Assembly: GCA_018398765.1 (NCBI GenBank)
Contig: JAHBMJ010000870.1
Location: forward strand, 1 to 30,000
Direction: 5' to 3'
DNA length: 30,000 bases
Source of the DNA: Chromera velia
Taxonomy: Eukaryota; Sar; Chromeraceae
Numbering within the stretch: position 1 is the first letter of the stretch; each line of letters opens with the position of its first letter. The position numbers were made by a program, and so were the translations under genes. Shown here piece after piece: positions 1 through 26,107 of the stretch. Below the pieces are notes generated by a model. It saw nothing but the letters and a program-made list of their open reading frames with translations. It was not told the origin of the DNA and made no database searches.

Positions 1-796
1 CCTCAAAGCCTTGCTAGTGGCTTGGGATTTGGCGTCGCTAAATCTAGGATTTAACCCTCAATCATCATCATCAGTTGATCGATACCGATACTAAGAATCT
101 AGGATAGAATTAATTAGAGTCTAGCAATAATTGCTACTCTATAGCCTAATTGCTTTCATACTCCGAGCAAAGCACACAAAACAGTCAATCAACTGTGAAC
201 AAATGAATCAACAAACGAGTGAACAAGTCCATAAATAAGCCAGCAAAAAACAACACCCCTTCCGTGACTTTACAAGCAGAAAACGGTGGAGCGATCGAGG
301 GGAGAGAGGGATGAGGTGAAGGCGATTCACACGCGCTCTGTCGCTCCCTCTCAAAACCAGCAGTGCAATGGCGTACAAGATCGACAGACTGGGAGGCGAG
401 CACGAATGCGGAAAATCGACGAAAGAGCGCGTAGCAGAGAAAGGCAAGAAAATGGAGTCCTGGCTTCTCTATCACCTGCCACTTCTGCTTCTTGCTTTCA
501 GGTATCGAGGCAGTCCACGATAGAGGGAGGGGGGGGGAAGGGCAGAAAAGAATGCATGACGGTGGGGTGAAAGCAGGTACCTGGGACACCATGAGAGATC
601 AATCAGATAAACTCGCAGCCTCAGGAGACCCATCAACTCCCTTCTGTGTCTGTCTGAAAGCAGTGAAAGGTCAGCCCAGCACAGTGGCACTTCAGGGAAA
701 AGACAACCGTCTCCAGGTGCCTCTTCTGCTTCTCTCTCTTTCTCTCTCTCTCCAAGTCTCTCAAGCTCTCTCTCTAGTCTCCCGCTTTCCTTTCTC
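1..796. other. Intergenic DNA downstream of the first gene
   Basis: I see no supportable gene here. The first 180 bases are AT-rich with short repeated ATC motifs. From about 280 to 790 the plus strand carries GA-rich and then CT-rich low-complexity sequence (for example CTCTCTTTCTCTCTCTCTCC near 732-753). The open frames in this stretch are short, low in complexity and match nothing I know. It is expected to include the 3' untranslated region and end of the minus-strand gene whose stop codon lies at 797-799. Confidence 0.6.
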
Positions 797-1405
797 TCAG
801 CAGCAGTAACAAGCTTTCTTCTTTGCCGCCCTCTGTGCCGGGCTGGCGCCCCCGTCAGCTGCATACCGCCCTGCCGCGGTGTTGTATGTATCTGGGTCTC
901 CAATCTGAGGGGCCGCCAGGCCGACGCTTTGACCAGGCACCATCCCTCCTCCCATCCCTCCGCCCATTGGCATTTGTTGCTGCGGCTGCTGTTGCATCCC
1001 CATGCCCATGGCAGCCATGGGCGTGTTCATCATTTGCGTCTGCGTCATTTGGGGGAACTGCTGAGGCATTGTGGCCGGGGCTGCCTGCATTGGCGCTCCG
1101 TACCCCTGCATAGCGTAGGCTCCTCCGTAGGCAGCTGCACCCACGCACACAAGTACAATAACAAGAAGGACGACAAAAAGAGAGACAGACAGTTATGGGG
1201 AAGGAAAGCGGAAAATGGCCACCAAAAAAGAATGTATTGAGTTGACACACGAACGATCCTTTTGCCACTGGGGGAGACGATCTACAGATTTCAGACGAGT
1301 AAATCTCTTTGCTTGTGTACTTGATTATTTCGAGCAGCTCCCAAGCAACTAACCATAGGGATCGTATCCACCTCCATACGCAGCGTACGTAGGGTCAGTG
1401 TACAT
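797..1405 (-). CDS. Small Met/Gln/Gly-rich protein with Lys-Cys tail
   Basis: I do not recognise a family. Two exons are predicted: 1354-1405 with the start codon, and 797-1134 with the stop, separated by an intron at 1135-1353 (donor GTTAGT, acceptor GTGCAG). The 52 coding bases of exon 1 end in phase 1 and exon 2 begins with the matching two bases, giving 129 residues. The reading continues the same composition across the junction: MYTDPTYAAYGGGYDPY in exon 1, then AAYGGAYAMQGYGAPMQ in exon 2. That continuity is the best evidence for the joint. Residues about 18-80 are rich in Met, Gln, Pro and Gly (GMGMQQQPQQQMPMGGGMGG). The end is AAKKKACYCC, a basic cluster followed by three cysteines in the last four residues. 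There is no signal peptide or transmembrane segment. The tail suggests lipid attachment (palmitoylation, or Rab-like prenylation of a CC end); that is inference. The start ATG has AAG before it. Confidence 0.72.
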
Positions 1406-2388
1406 CTTGACGGATTAAATTTATTTAGAGGAGGATGGTATCAGCGTTGCAGGTATCCTTCCCGCACGTTTGCACACGATCGAAAGAAGAAGACTGGAAG
1501 AAGCGAAAACCCTTCAGCTGAGCAGAGACAACTCAGACGATCTCAGACGAACCTCTACACTCAGACAGAAATTGATTTTGTATGAAGCGCCCCAGCTTTC
1601 ATTCCGACGATCCATGGCTCTTTGTGGGTCACTGGGTCTCGAGCCTGGAAAGAATCTGGACAATGGGCGACTGCATGCCGGGGCCCTGCAGGGGCCTCGG
1701 TATTACGGTTCTGGAATTCTGCATGCACGCATGGAATTTTTCTGAGCATGCAGCCGGGGTCTGCATGGGCCCATCATGCCGCCCATGCAACATCATGCAA
1801 CAGCAATTGAGCAGTACTGTTGTTCACGCGCACCGATAGAGACATGATAGAGACAGCTACCTATACGCGTGTGGAAGCTGGAAGGTATACGTATTAATAC
1901 ATCTGAGTGACTGAGTCTGACACTGTCTGACCTACATATATATTGGAATACAGGTAGTGGAGACTCAGTGGAGAGAGAGGCACGTTCCCCGAGAACTTCG
2001 CTTGATCAATCACCCTGAAATGTGTATTTCGCAACTTGACTCCTTTTGCTCAGAGTCCGTGAGTGCAGCGTCAGTAGAGCCGGAATCTTGACCAGATCAC
2101 ACGGCAGACATGGAGAAGACTGCTGGGCATGATGAGGGGCTAAAGTGGCTGGCGGAGTGATGAAATTTGAGCTGTTTGTACATTCACGAGAGAAACGCGG
2201 ATTGAACGGGTGGCAGGTGCCCTGAAATGCTTCAGGTAAGTGAGTATCAGAATTTCGGCTCGTACTCTTGTCATCTCTTGTCTCTTTGCTTTCCTAACCG
2301 TAGGTAGGCCTTTACGTATACAGCTGTATGGTACTGCATGACTCTCTCAATGTGGTTGGGGAAATCCATGTGTCTCCAGAAAGAACGT

Positions 2389-2389
2389 T

Positions 2390-2424
<35 letters not shown>
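2389..2424. repeat. (GT)n(GA)n microsatellite
   Basis: A run of GT dinucleotides passes directly into GA dinucleotides on the plus strand. It lies in the intergenic spacer and opens short spurious frames on both strands. Confidence 0.9.
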
Positions 2425-2645
2425 CGAAGAGGGAGGGGGGTATTCCTGCAGCTTGCTTGCAATGAAGGGGGGATCAGGGCTGAAGTGCAGATCAAGGGGG
2501 GAAACGTCACGGCACGTCACGGTGGGGAAGCAGGTAGAAAGAAAGTGCATGAAGGGAGCTCATGGGAGAAAAACTGCAAGAAGAGATGTCGAGAGGCAGA
2601 GTGACCACAGCGAGCTAAGGGGGCAGGCAGGGGAAAACGATAGAC

Positions 2646-3056
2646 GCAGACAGTCAGGACCAAGACGGGGAAGGTGCTGGGGGGAAGGATGGAGGCAGAC
2701 AGGCAGGACCAAGACAGAGAAGGTGCTGGGGGGAAGGATGGAAGCAGACAGGCAGGACCAAGACGGGGAAGGTGCGGGGGGGAAGGATGGAAGCAGACAG
2801 GCAGGACCAAGACGGAGAAGGTGCTGGGGGGAAGGATGGAGGCAGACAGGCAGGACCAAGACAGAGAAGGTGCTGGGGGGAAGGAAGGAAGCAGACAGGC
2901 AGGACCAAGACGGGGGAGGTGCTGGGGGGAAGGATGGAGGCAGACAGGCAGGACTAAGACGGGGGAGGTGCTGGGGGGTCCCAGGGGGGAAGGATGGAGG
3001 CAGACAGGCAGGACCAAGACGGAGAAGGTGCTGGGGGGAAGGATGGAAGACAGGGA
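2646..3056. repeat. 49-bp minisatellite, eight copies
   Basis: The word CAGGACCAAGAC (one copy CAGGACTAAGAC) recurs at 2655, 2704, 2753, 2802, 2851, 2900, 2949 and 3009. The spacing is exactly 49 bases except for the last step, which is 60 because of an 11-base insertion (TCCCAGGGGGG-like) after the G run. Copies differ by a few substitutions (CGGGG, CAGAG, CGGAG; GATGGAGG or GATGGAAG). The plus strand is purine-rich and G-rich. Because 49 is not a multiple of three and the unit lacks stops, frames stay open on both strands; this accounts for the long ORFs here, which I do not regard as genes. Confidence 0.95.
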
Positions 3057-3321
3057 GGCTTATTCTATCCAATCTATCCCATCCCATCCTGATTGAGGTA
3101 TGAAGCGGCTTATTCCCCCAATTTCGTGGGGGGACAAACGATTGCGAAGTACAGGTGCGGGGCCCGAAGACAGACTGGATTGGAACCTGGATCCGCTGAG
3201 AATCTGACGTGAGTCTCTGTACATGTGTTTCTGTAGGGTGACTTTCTATCCACCGTGCACTCCTTTGTGTTTGCCTTTCTTCCTTTACTCTTTCATTTCT
3301 TTGTGTCTTTGTTTTCTTTCC

Positions 3322-3357
3322 TCCTTCCTTCCTTCCTTCCTTCCTTCCTTCCTTCCT
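3322..3357. repeat. (TTCC)n microsatellite
   Basis: About eight to nine tandem TTCC units on the plus strand, inside a longer pyrimidine-rich tract in the spacer. Confidence 0.9.
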
Positions 3358-5252
3358 CCATTCCTGAGTCTGCTCCGTCGATCACAAGTGAGTCAGTTGG
3401 TTGATCGGTTTTTGTGTTTGTGTGCCTGGTCCTGTGCTTGGTTCTGTCGCTGCAATTAGTTTTGTGCTTCTCCGTCGTTCCAATCCAGTGCCCTTCTCTT
3501 TCTTTGCCTTCTGCTCGTGAATGTTCCTGCTCTCCCCTGCGTGCCGTGTGCCCCCGTGTGAGCAGGCAATCCGCGTGGAACACAAAAGAAGGGGGTGTTC
3601 GTTGGTGCAGTTTCCCTCTAAGTTCTGGTGGTCGGAGTGGGGCTTTCCAACAGGTCTGCTAGCTCCCCCTTTCCCCTGCCAGCCACGCAGCCACCATGCA
3701 CCCGTGCACTGATCGAGTCACTCCAGGACAGCAGACGCCCCTAAGCATGAGAATGACATTGTCCTTGCTTAGACGACTTGCTATAGCCGGGCCAAATCAC
3801 ATGAGACCCTCTTGTGAGGGCTGGTCGCCTCCGCACATATCGTATGCCAGTTCGGCGCCTCGGCGCCGTTCTGGGTCTATTTGTAGAACGCGGCCGCTCA
3901 CAAGACCTCAGGCCCTCGTGACTCTGCTGCCGCAAACAAACTCATGGATGCAGCTTGCTTGCAGCGTTCTTCCCTTTTTCTCCCTACCCGTCTGTCTGTC
4001 TGTGCACGGGTGCCTCCACACTTCCTCGACTTTCTCTCTCAGCATTCCTCTCCTCTGATCCCCTCTGCTCCTTCAGATTGTTTTCGCGCGACTGTTCTCT
4101 TCTTGCTCCTCCTTGCGCCCTCCTCTCGCTTCCTTCGCCTCCCTTGAGTTTTCTCCCTTACTGCGTGCCTGAATCCACATACTCTGTTCAGCAAATGCCC
4201 CACAGCAGAGGGGAGGGTTGGGAAGGGGGGGGGAGACACCCCTGCTGCTGTTGTGTGTCAGATGCCGCGTGCAGAGCTGGTGTTTTGTGTGAGAGACCGT
4301 GCGTGGGCGTGGATTACGTGGCGGGAGGTTTTGATGGCAGATTGACTGATCGACTTGAGGTGTCTGTCGATCGAGGACTGACTTCAAGTTGTCGGAGTCT
4401 AGGAGTGGGAGTGGATGTGTCCCTACCCCCTTTCAGGAATTTGGAGGAGAAACATCGAGACTTCTCGGTTGGTCGTTTGACGATCTCTTGAGTCTCAACT
4501 CATTTTTCATTTCTTTTCTGCTCTCTGCTGTTTGCATGACTATCCGGTTGGATTCGGGTTCCGAGTCTTTTGTTCTCTTCGAGAGTCTGAGGGTTGTTTT
4601 TTGCTGCCTTTCTTCGTACTGCTGTGTCGCGTGTCTTTTCTGTATGCCCTTTCTTTTTCTCTTCTTTCCTGCATGATTCATTCAATCCCTCTTTCCCGTC
4701 TTTCACCCCTCCCTCGCTGCCTGCCTGCCTCTTTTGATGCCCGCTTGTGCCTGCCTGCCTGTGTTCCTCCTTCTGTGTTTTTACGTTTTCTGCAGGAGTC
4801 TGCGTTCCCGGTTGAACATAGATTTGGAGTGACCATCATTCGTTGGCCAGTGCAGTCTCTGAGGGGAGGTTGCTTGGGAGAGGCAAAAAATCTGGGGAAA
4901 AGTCAAGACAGAAAATTGAGTGAGGGGCCCTGCATGTATACTATGAGGGAAAAAAGTGTGTAAAAAATAAATGTGAAAAATTTATGGAAAGGACGATATG
5001 AAAGAAAAAATGATATTCTTTTTTTGATACATATGTGCATTCATCATTCATCACTGGCATCTGCTTCATCATCATACATCCGAGTCCTAGCATGCTATGT
5101 CATCAGTGGCATGATCGGCCCATCCAAGGAGTCGCCATCATATGTTTTATTACTCTTAGAAGTAGTTTTATAATCGCTACTAGTAGTATGTAGAACAACT
5201 AATCTGTGTTATATATGAAGCCATGCTGTATGGGTATAGAGCTTGCCAGTCG

Positions 5253-5285
5253 TAGCCAGTGGGCCTGGCAGTGGCTAACACTGGC
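5253..5285. repeat. Imperfect palindrome cluster
   Basis: TAGCCAGTG at 5253-5261 faces CAGTGGCTA at 5269-5277 with one mismatch, and GCCAGTG at 5255-5261 also faces CACTGGC at 5279-5285 perfectly. The two pairings are mutually exclusive. No neighbouring gene explains it; it could be a cruciform-prone sequence or part of an old mobile element end. Confidence 0.5.
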
Positions 5286-5653
5286 ACTATAGATTAACAA
5301 TACTTATGCAGAGAGTATTGTATAGTATTGTTACGGTATAATACTTGTTCGTTTTTGTTGGAGTCGATCCTTGCGAGGTTGTGCATGGGAGCTTTAGGGT
5401 ATTTTAATTTAGCTAAATTTTTAGGGCTCCAATTAGAGTGTAAATAGGATAATTAATTAATGAATATAAATACTAAGTTTATGGAATTTAATTTAATTTT
5501 AGTTTAATTGATGGATTGGATGATTTAAAACAAAACCTAGGTGAAACCTAGGGTAGAACTTTAAGTTTCTAACGCTCTTGGGCGGCAGATCATGCCGCAG
5601 ATGTAGGCAAATGCATGGTTTGCAAGTGCATGCATGTAAGTGCATATCACAGA

Positions 5654-5670
5654 AGCTTTCGTTGAAAGCT
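5654..5670. repeat. Perfect 7-bp hairpin
   Basis: AGCTTTC at 5654-5660 and GAAAGCT at 5664-5670 are perfect inverted repeats around a GTT loop. The site lies in AT-rich intergenic DNA about 440 bases beyond the VPS34 stop codon. A role is unknown. Confidence 0.5.
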
Positions 5671-6105
5671 CTCTCTTCGACTGGCCGGGTCCGGCATGCA
5701 GTGACCGGGTCATAGAAAAATATAAAAGAAAAATAACAAAAAGAACCGGTTAATTTGATGCGCTAAAAGCTTTAGGAAACTTTATATAGCATGCCTATAG
5801 TAATATATAACTACTATAGCTATTAAGTTTTTGACTAGGTTTTTGAATATATATAACTTTGAAAACTAAAAGCATCATATATCTAAAAGTTTTTCATGCA
5901 CAAAACCTATAGCATAAAACAAAATCTTCATTTTCAACATTCATGGTTTGGGTGCATTTGTTTCTTGTATGCTAAAGGCTGCATGTATGATTTATATAAA
6001 ATGTTTACTTGCCTTGCACTAGGCCTTGCATAAATGTGTGTTCTATTGTGTTCTCGATCCGAGTCCTTTATGTTTCCCAGTGCCTTGTCATGACTCTTGT
6101 TGATG

Positions 6106-23079
<16,974 letters not shown>

Positions 23080-23106
23080 CACAGATGGGCAAGCGCGGCG
23101 TCCTTT

Positions 23107-23466
23107 TCACTCAGGCTTTCTTGCGAGCTGTGCCCCCCATGCAAGGTCGAACACGAGCAGCCGTAAGACATGGATAGATGCAATCAGGAGATTTTCATGC
23201 CTGCCAACCAATATAGGCTTGCCCCAATCTCCTGTTCCTGGATGAGTGGCTCGAAACTGGACAGCTGACGTACTGGCCCCTATCTGTCTGTCACTAGCTG
23301 TCCGCAGGTCAATGGATCGAGGCTGGGGGACGCTGGGAGATACTGGCAGGGTGTCAATGCAGATATTGGAGACGGCGATGCTTCCCAGACACGCATGCAT
23401 GTTCCGCGAGACGGCATAGACGGCGGGAATTTTTGGCGGCGCCATGGCGGCGCCACGCGGGCTCAT
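23107..23466 (-). other. In-frame upstream ORF before VPS34
   Basis: An open frame of 119 codons begins ATG AGC at 23466, has a second ATG in GCCGCCATGGCG (a strong Kozak-like context), and ends at a TGA at 23107-23109. It is in the same frame as VPS34: only TGA and nine sense codons separate it from the VPS34 ATG. The translation (for example SNICIDTLPVSPSVPQPRSI and ATHPGTGDWGKPILVGRHEN) is not low-complexity and resembles nothing I recognise. It could be a regulatory upstream ORF in the 5' leader, an N-terminal extension joined by splicing past the TGA, or a chance frame. An AG just after the TGA (AAAAG at about 23102-23106) could serve as an acceptor. Confidence 0.4.
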
Positions 23467-24135
23467 GCATGCAACATCATTGCAGTTTTAGGACAGAACA
23501 AATCGACAAACTAGGTTAGATCCGCCTCTCATATATGAGGACGCGGCATACATGAAAAAACCCTCAATCATCATATCATTGCATGCGCGCCCGCTCTTGT
23601 AAAGTTTGCATTAGCTCGGCTGTGAGCTAGGAAATAGAATTGGAAATGGCCCTGAAAAGTGAATTCTAGCTGGTTCATTCTGGGATCATCATCCAGATCC
23701 AAAGATAAGTCTGTGTTTTTCGATGTCTAGCTGTAGAAAGAACAATAAAGAACAAGCTTTCTAAGGCATACATAATTTATGTAAGACAAGGTAGGTTGAC
23801 ACACCAATCAGTCACTTATTATTTATCACTTACTTATGTTTTGTTTAGGTACGTATACTAGACAAAGCATAGTACAAGCCATCCCCCGGTAGTTACCAGC
23901 AGTGGATCTTGGGACAAACCCGGAACATAAATCCTAATCCTAATTTTTAACGCTGTTCTAGTCCTAGATTACTAAACGAACCATGTATCATGCATATACT
24001 ATGCACTGCTAAACCTAGTAATATCAATGGATTAGACGCGCACAACGCATGCACAAAAAGCGTTTATTTTCGTATACGTGTGCGTTTTTTGCATGCATGC
24101 AGTTAATTGGTATTAAATTTGTATACATGCATGTG
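23387..24135. promoter_or_regulatory. Cluster of TGCATGC-type sites upstream of VPS34
   Basis: GCATGC cores occur at about 23394, 23466, 23582, 24048 and 24092-24099 (TGCATGCATGC), with CATGCATG nearby at 24126. All lie within about 1.1 kb upstream of the VPS34 start. TGCATGCA is an established ApiAP2 transcription factor target in Apicomplexa and a known promoter motif in Toxoplasma. Because the core is palindromic it has no strand. Similar sites also occur in other spacers and a few introns of this window, so specificity for VPS34 is inference. Confidence 0.4.
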
Positions 24136-24790
24136 CATGAATTAATTTTTCAATGCGGCTCGATCGATTGAGACTAGGATTGAGATGTCTCTCCTAGTGT
24201 CTCTCTCATACTGTATGTGTGTATCAATATACAATGATTGATCGAAGAGTTCATTATAAGCTTTTAATTAATCCATTTTCATCTTTTATCATACAATCCG
24301 TCCATCGTATACTTAATTTATTCATCTCTCCTTTTTTCAGTGACACAGAAAACTAGACAGAAATTGACCAGAAAGTGTCAATAAAAATCTTAACAGAGCA
24401 GCTTGATAGACTGTTTACCCTGGCATGGTCGGGGAATGCTTGGTCCTTCAACAGCATAGAGAACGAGTGGTTCTGAACAGGTGTCGCCTCTCTAACGATT
24501 GCCTCCCTAAAGTCGTTAAAGAAATCAAACAGGTATTCTCGCGGCTTTTTGATGGTCAGTTCATCTAGTTTGGCAACTTTGGTATACTTTTATCAAAGAT
24601 TGACACTGTTGGTCTAGACAAACTATGAAATGTCGGCACTGTATTGAAATATAAATATCGTTGTCGATCAGTGCCGTTTATACATTTAGTATCGATAATG
24701 GTATTTATCACCCACGGCATTTACCAACCCTAGCATAGACCAGCATAGACCTAGACATAGACTGCTGATGATGATGAGGTGACTTAACCC

Positions 24791-24985
24791 GCCAGCCATC
24801 GTGTCCCAATGGTAAAGGGCAGTCTGTGAGCATTCATGTCATATTGCAAGCTAGGAGCATGCTAGCGAATGCTCACCTAAAGCGGCTGAACTTTAGGACT
24901 ACTAGCTAGCAAAACACTGCTCCCCAAGATCAATCAGTCCGGTCGTAGGCATGCAGCAATGAAGGCACTGGCCTTTCGGGTGTCC
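24791..24985 (+). other. Structured element with tRNA-like D arm
   Basis: GTGTCCCAATGGTAAAGGGC at 24801-24820 resembles a tRNA D arm (CCC, AATGGTAAA loop, GGG) and so a polymerase III A box. It is followed by a perfect 10-bp inverted repeat, GTGAGCATTC at 24826-24835 and GAATGCTCAC at 24867-24876, with an inner stem GCTAG/CTAGC at 24850-24854 and 24862-24866. The right end is GAAGAAGAAGCAAGAAG (about 24991-25006). No T arm or B box (GGTTCGANNCC) is visible, so it is not a tRNA. A SINE-like or small structured RNA element is possible; its class is unknown. Confidence 0.3.
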
Positions 24986-25042
24986 CTCTGAAGAAGAAGC
25001 AAGAAGTACCGCCTTACCCGCTCCTCGGCCTGCCCCACCCCC

Positions 25043-25477
25043 CTACCCCCTCGGGCTTCCTGTACGTCTCTCTCCGTGCTCACACACTTCTTTTATCGAC
25101 ATACGCTCCATTCGCCTATACCAGAGATCACTCAGTCTCCCCCGCGGTACCTCCGTTCGGACACAAGTTATCAGATGGTGAATCAGATCGTTAATTAATT
25201 TCTCCCAACTTTTCTCTTTACAAGCTTTGCAAATTGATTCAACCCTCCCCCCATGGTTTGCCCCCCCTCCAACAATGCTGCACAACAAAAGGCAGAAAAC
25301 TGCTCCAGGGGAAGATAATAACTGCTTGGGGAGAGGTTCCGCCGAGGTAGACCATAAGCCCCCCTTCCCCTCCACCAAGCTTCCAAGAACCAATTTTGTA
25401 AAACGTTGGCTGCTACTATTCTCCTTCTGATATTCGGTCAGGCAAGCAGACGGAGGAAAACACACGCTCCCATACAT
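25043..25477 (-). other. Unrecognised 144-codon open frame
   Basis: The frame translates to a mixed, not strongly low-complexity sequence (for example WEKLINDLIHHLITCVRTEV and GRLSDLWYRRMERMSIKEVC). I recognise no family. It lies between two minus-strand genes in otherwise non-coding DNA. It could be a decayed mobile-element fragment, an unannotated exon, or chance. I give it low weight. Confidence 0.2.
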
Positions 25478-25856
25478 TCCTTATCTATCCTTATCTCCCC
25501 TGCCTCCTCCCTTTCCTTTCTGTGATGGAGACCGGGTTTACCCAGTCCCCCATCCATTCGTTCACTTCTCTGTTTCTCGCTCCCCTTCTCAGCTTATCTC
25601 AGCTTGCTATCTGATGTTCTGAAATCAACCTCATCTGGTTCACCTTCCAGAAGGTCTTTTTCTACCTAAAGTAAATTAAAGGAAAACCACGTCTGGCATC
25701 TTAAACCAGCTTGTACCAGCTTGAAAGCTGACAGTTTCTGATATAGATTAAAAATTGTAAGGTAGTGTGAAACAGACTTCAAACAGTGTGAAATCTAGCA
25801 TCAGATTTTCTAGAAAATGTTTTGTTTAATGTTTATTAATGTATATGGGCGGAACA

Positions 25857-25857
25857 T

Positions 25858-25891
<34 letters not shown>
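25857..25891. repeat. (AATC)n microsatellite
   Basis: Eight AATC units in AT-rich intergenic DNA, about 220 bases beyond the stop codon of the third gene. Confidence 0.92.
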
Positions 25892-25892
<1 letters not shown>

Positions 25893-26107
25893 TATAATAC
25901 AAGTATATAAAAAACAGGGTCTTACGGTACAGTGCAGCTTAATGCAACTCATTATAGCTCATCCGCTCACGTTTCTTGTCTCAAACAAAAATCGAATCAT
26001 GTAATTGTACACCAAGCAAACATAAAAGGGTTTATAGGAAGAAAAAAGCGACAATTTTTGCACAGAAGGCTAAATAGGCTAAGTTTGTCGAAAGGGAAAG
26101 TTGACGA

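Larger units (their letters stand above)
1406..6105. other. Intergenic spacer between small gene and VPS34
   Basis: No coding gene is supported. 1406-2230 has mixed composition with many GCATGC/TGCAG palindromes between 1660 and 1800. 2389-2424 is a (GT)n(GA)n microsatellite, 2646-3056 a 49-bp minisatellite, and 3322-3357 a (TTCC)n run. From about 3220 to 4800 the plus strand is strongly pyrimidine-rich. From about 4960 to 6105 the DNA is AT-rich with short inverted repeats and no long open frame. The small gene starts at the left edge of this spacer reading leftward, so its promoter should lie just above 1405. The VPS34 3' end lies at the right edge. Confidence 0.6.
23467..26107. other. AT-rich spacer between VPS34 and the third gene
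   Basis: About 2.6 kb. 23470-24770 is AT-rich with many TGCATG and short ATC repeats and no open frame of note. 24791-24985 carries a structured element described separately. 25020-25560 is C-rich and T-rich on the plus strand. 25857-25891 is an (AATC)n run. The rest to 26107 should contain the 3' untranslated region of the gene ending at 26108. I see no tRNA, rRNA or conserved protein here. Confidence 0.6.

Noticed and set aside
2393-3103. Long plus-strand ORF of 236 codons, with matching minus-strand ORFs of 84 to 175 codons
   Set aside because: All are translations of the 49-bp minisatellite, which has no stops in any frame on either strand.
3955-4491. Plus-strand ORF of 178 codons in the pyrimidine-rich spacer
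   Set aside because: It is dominated by Ser/Leu/Phe/Pro from CT-rich DNA and shows no conserved motif.
24791-24870. Possible tRNA gene
   Set aside because: Only a D-arm-like part is present; no anticodon stem of the right spacing and no GGTTCGANNCC T arm follow it.
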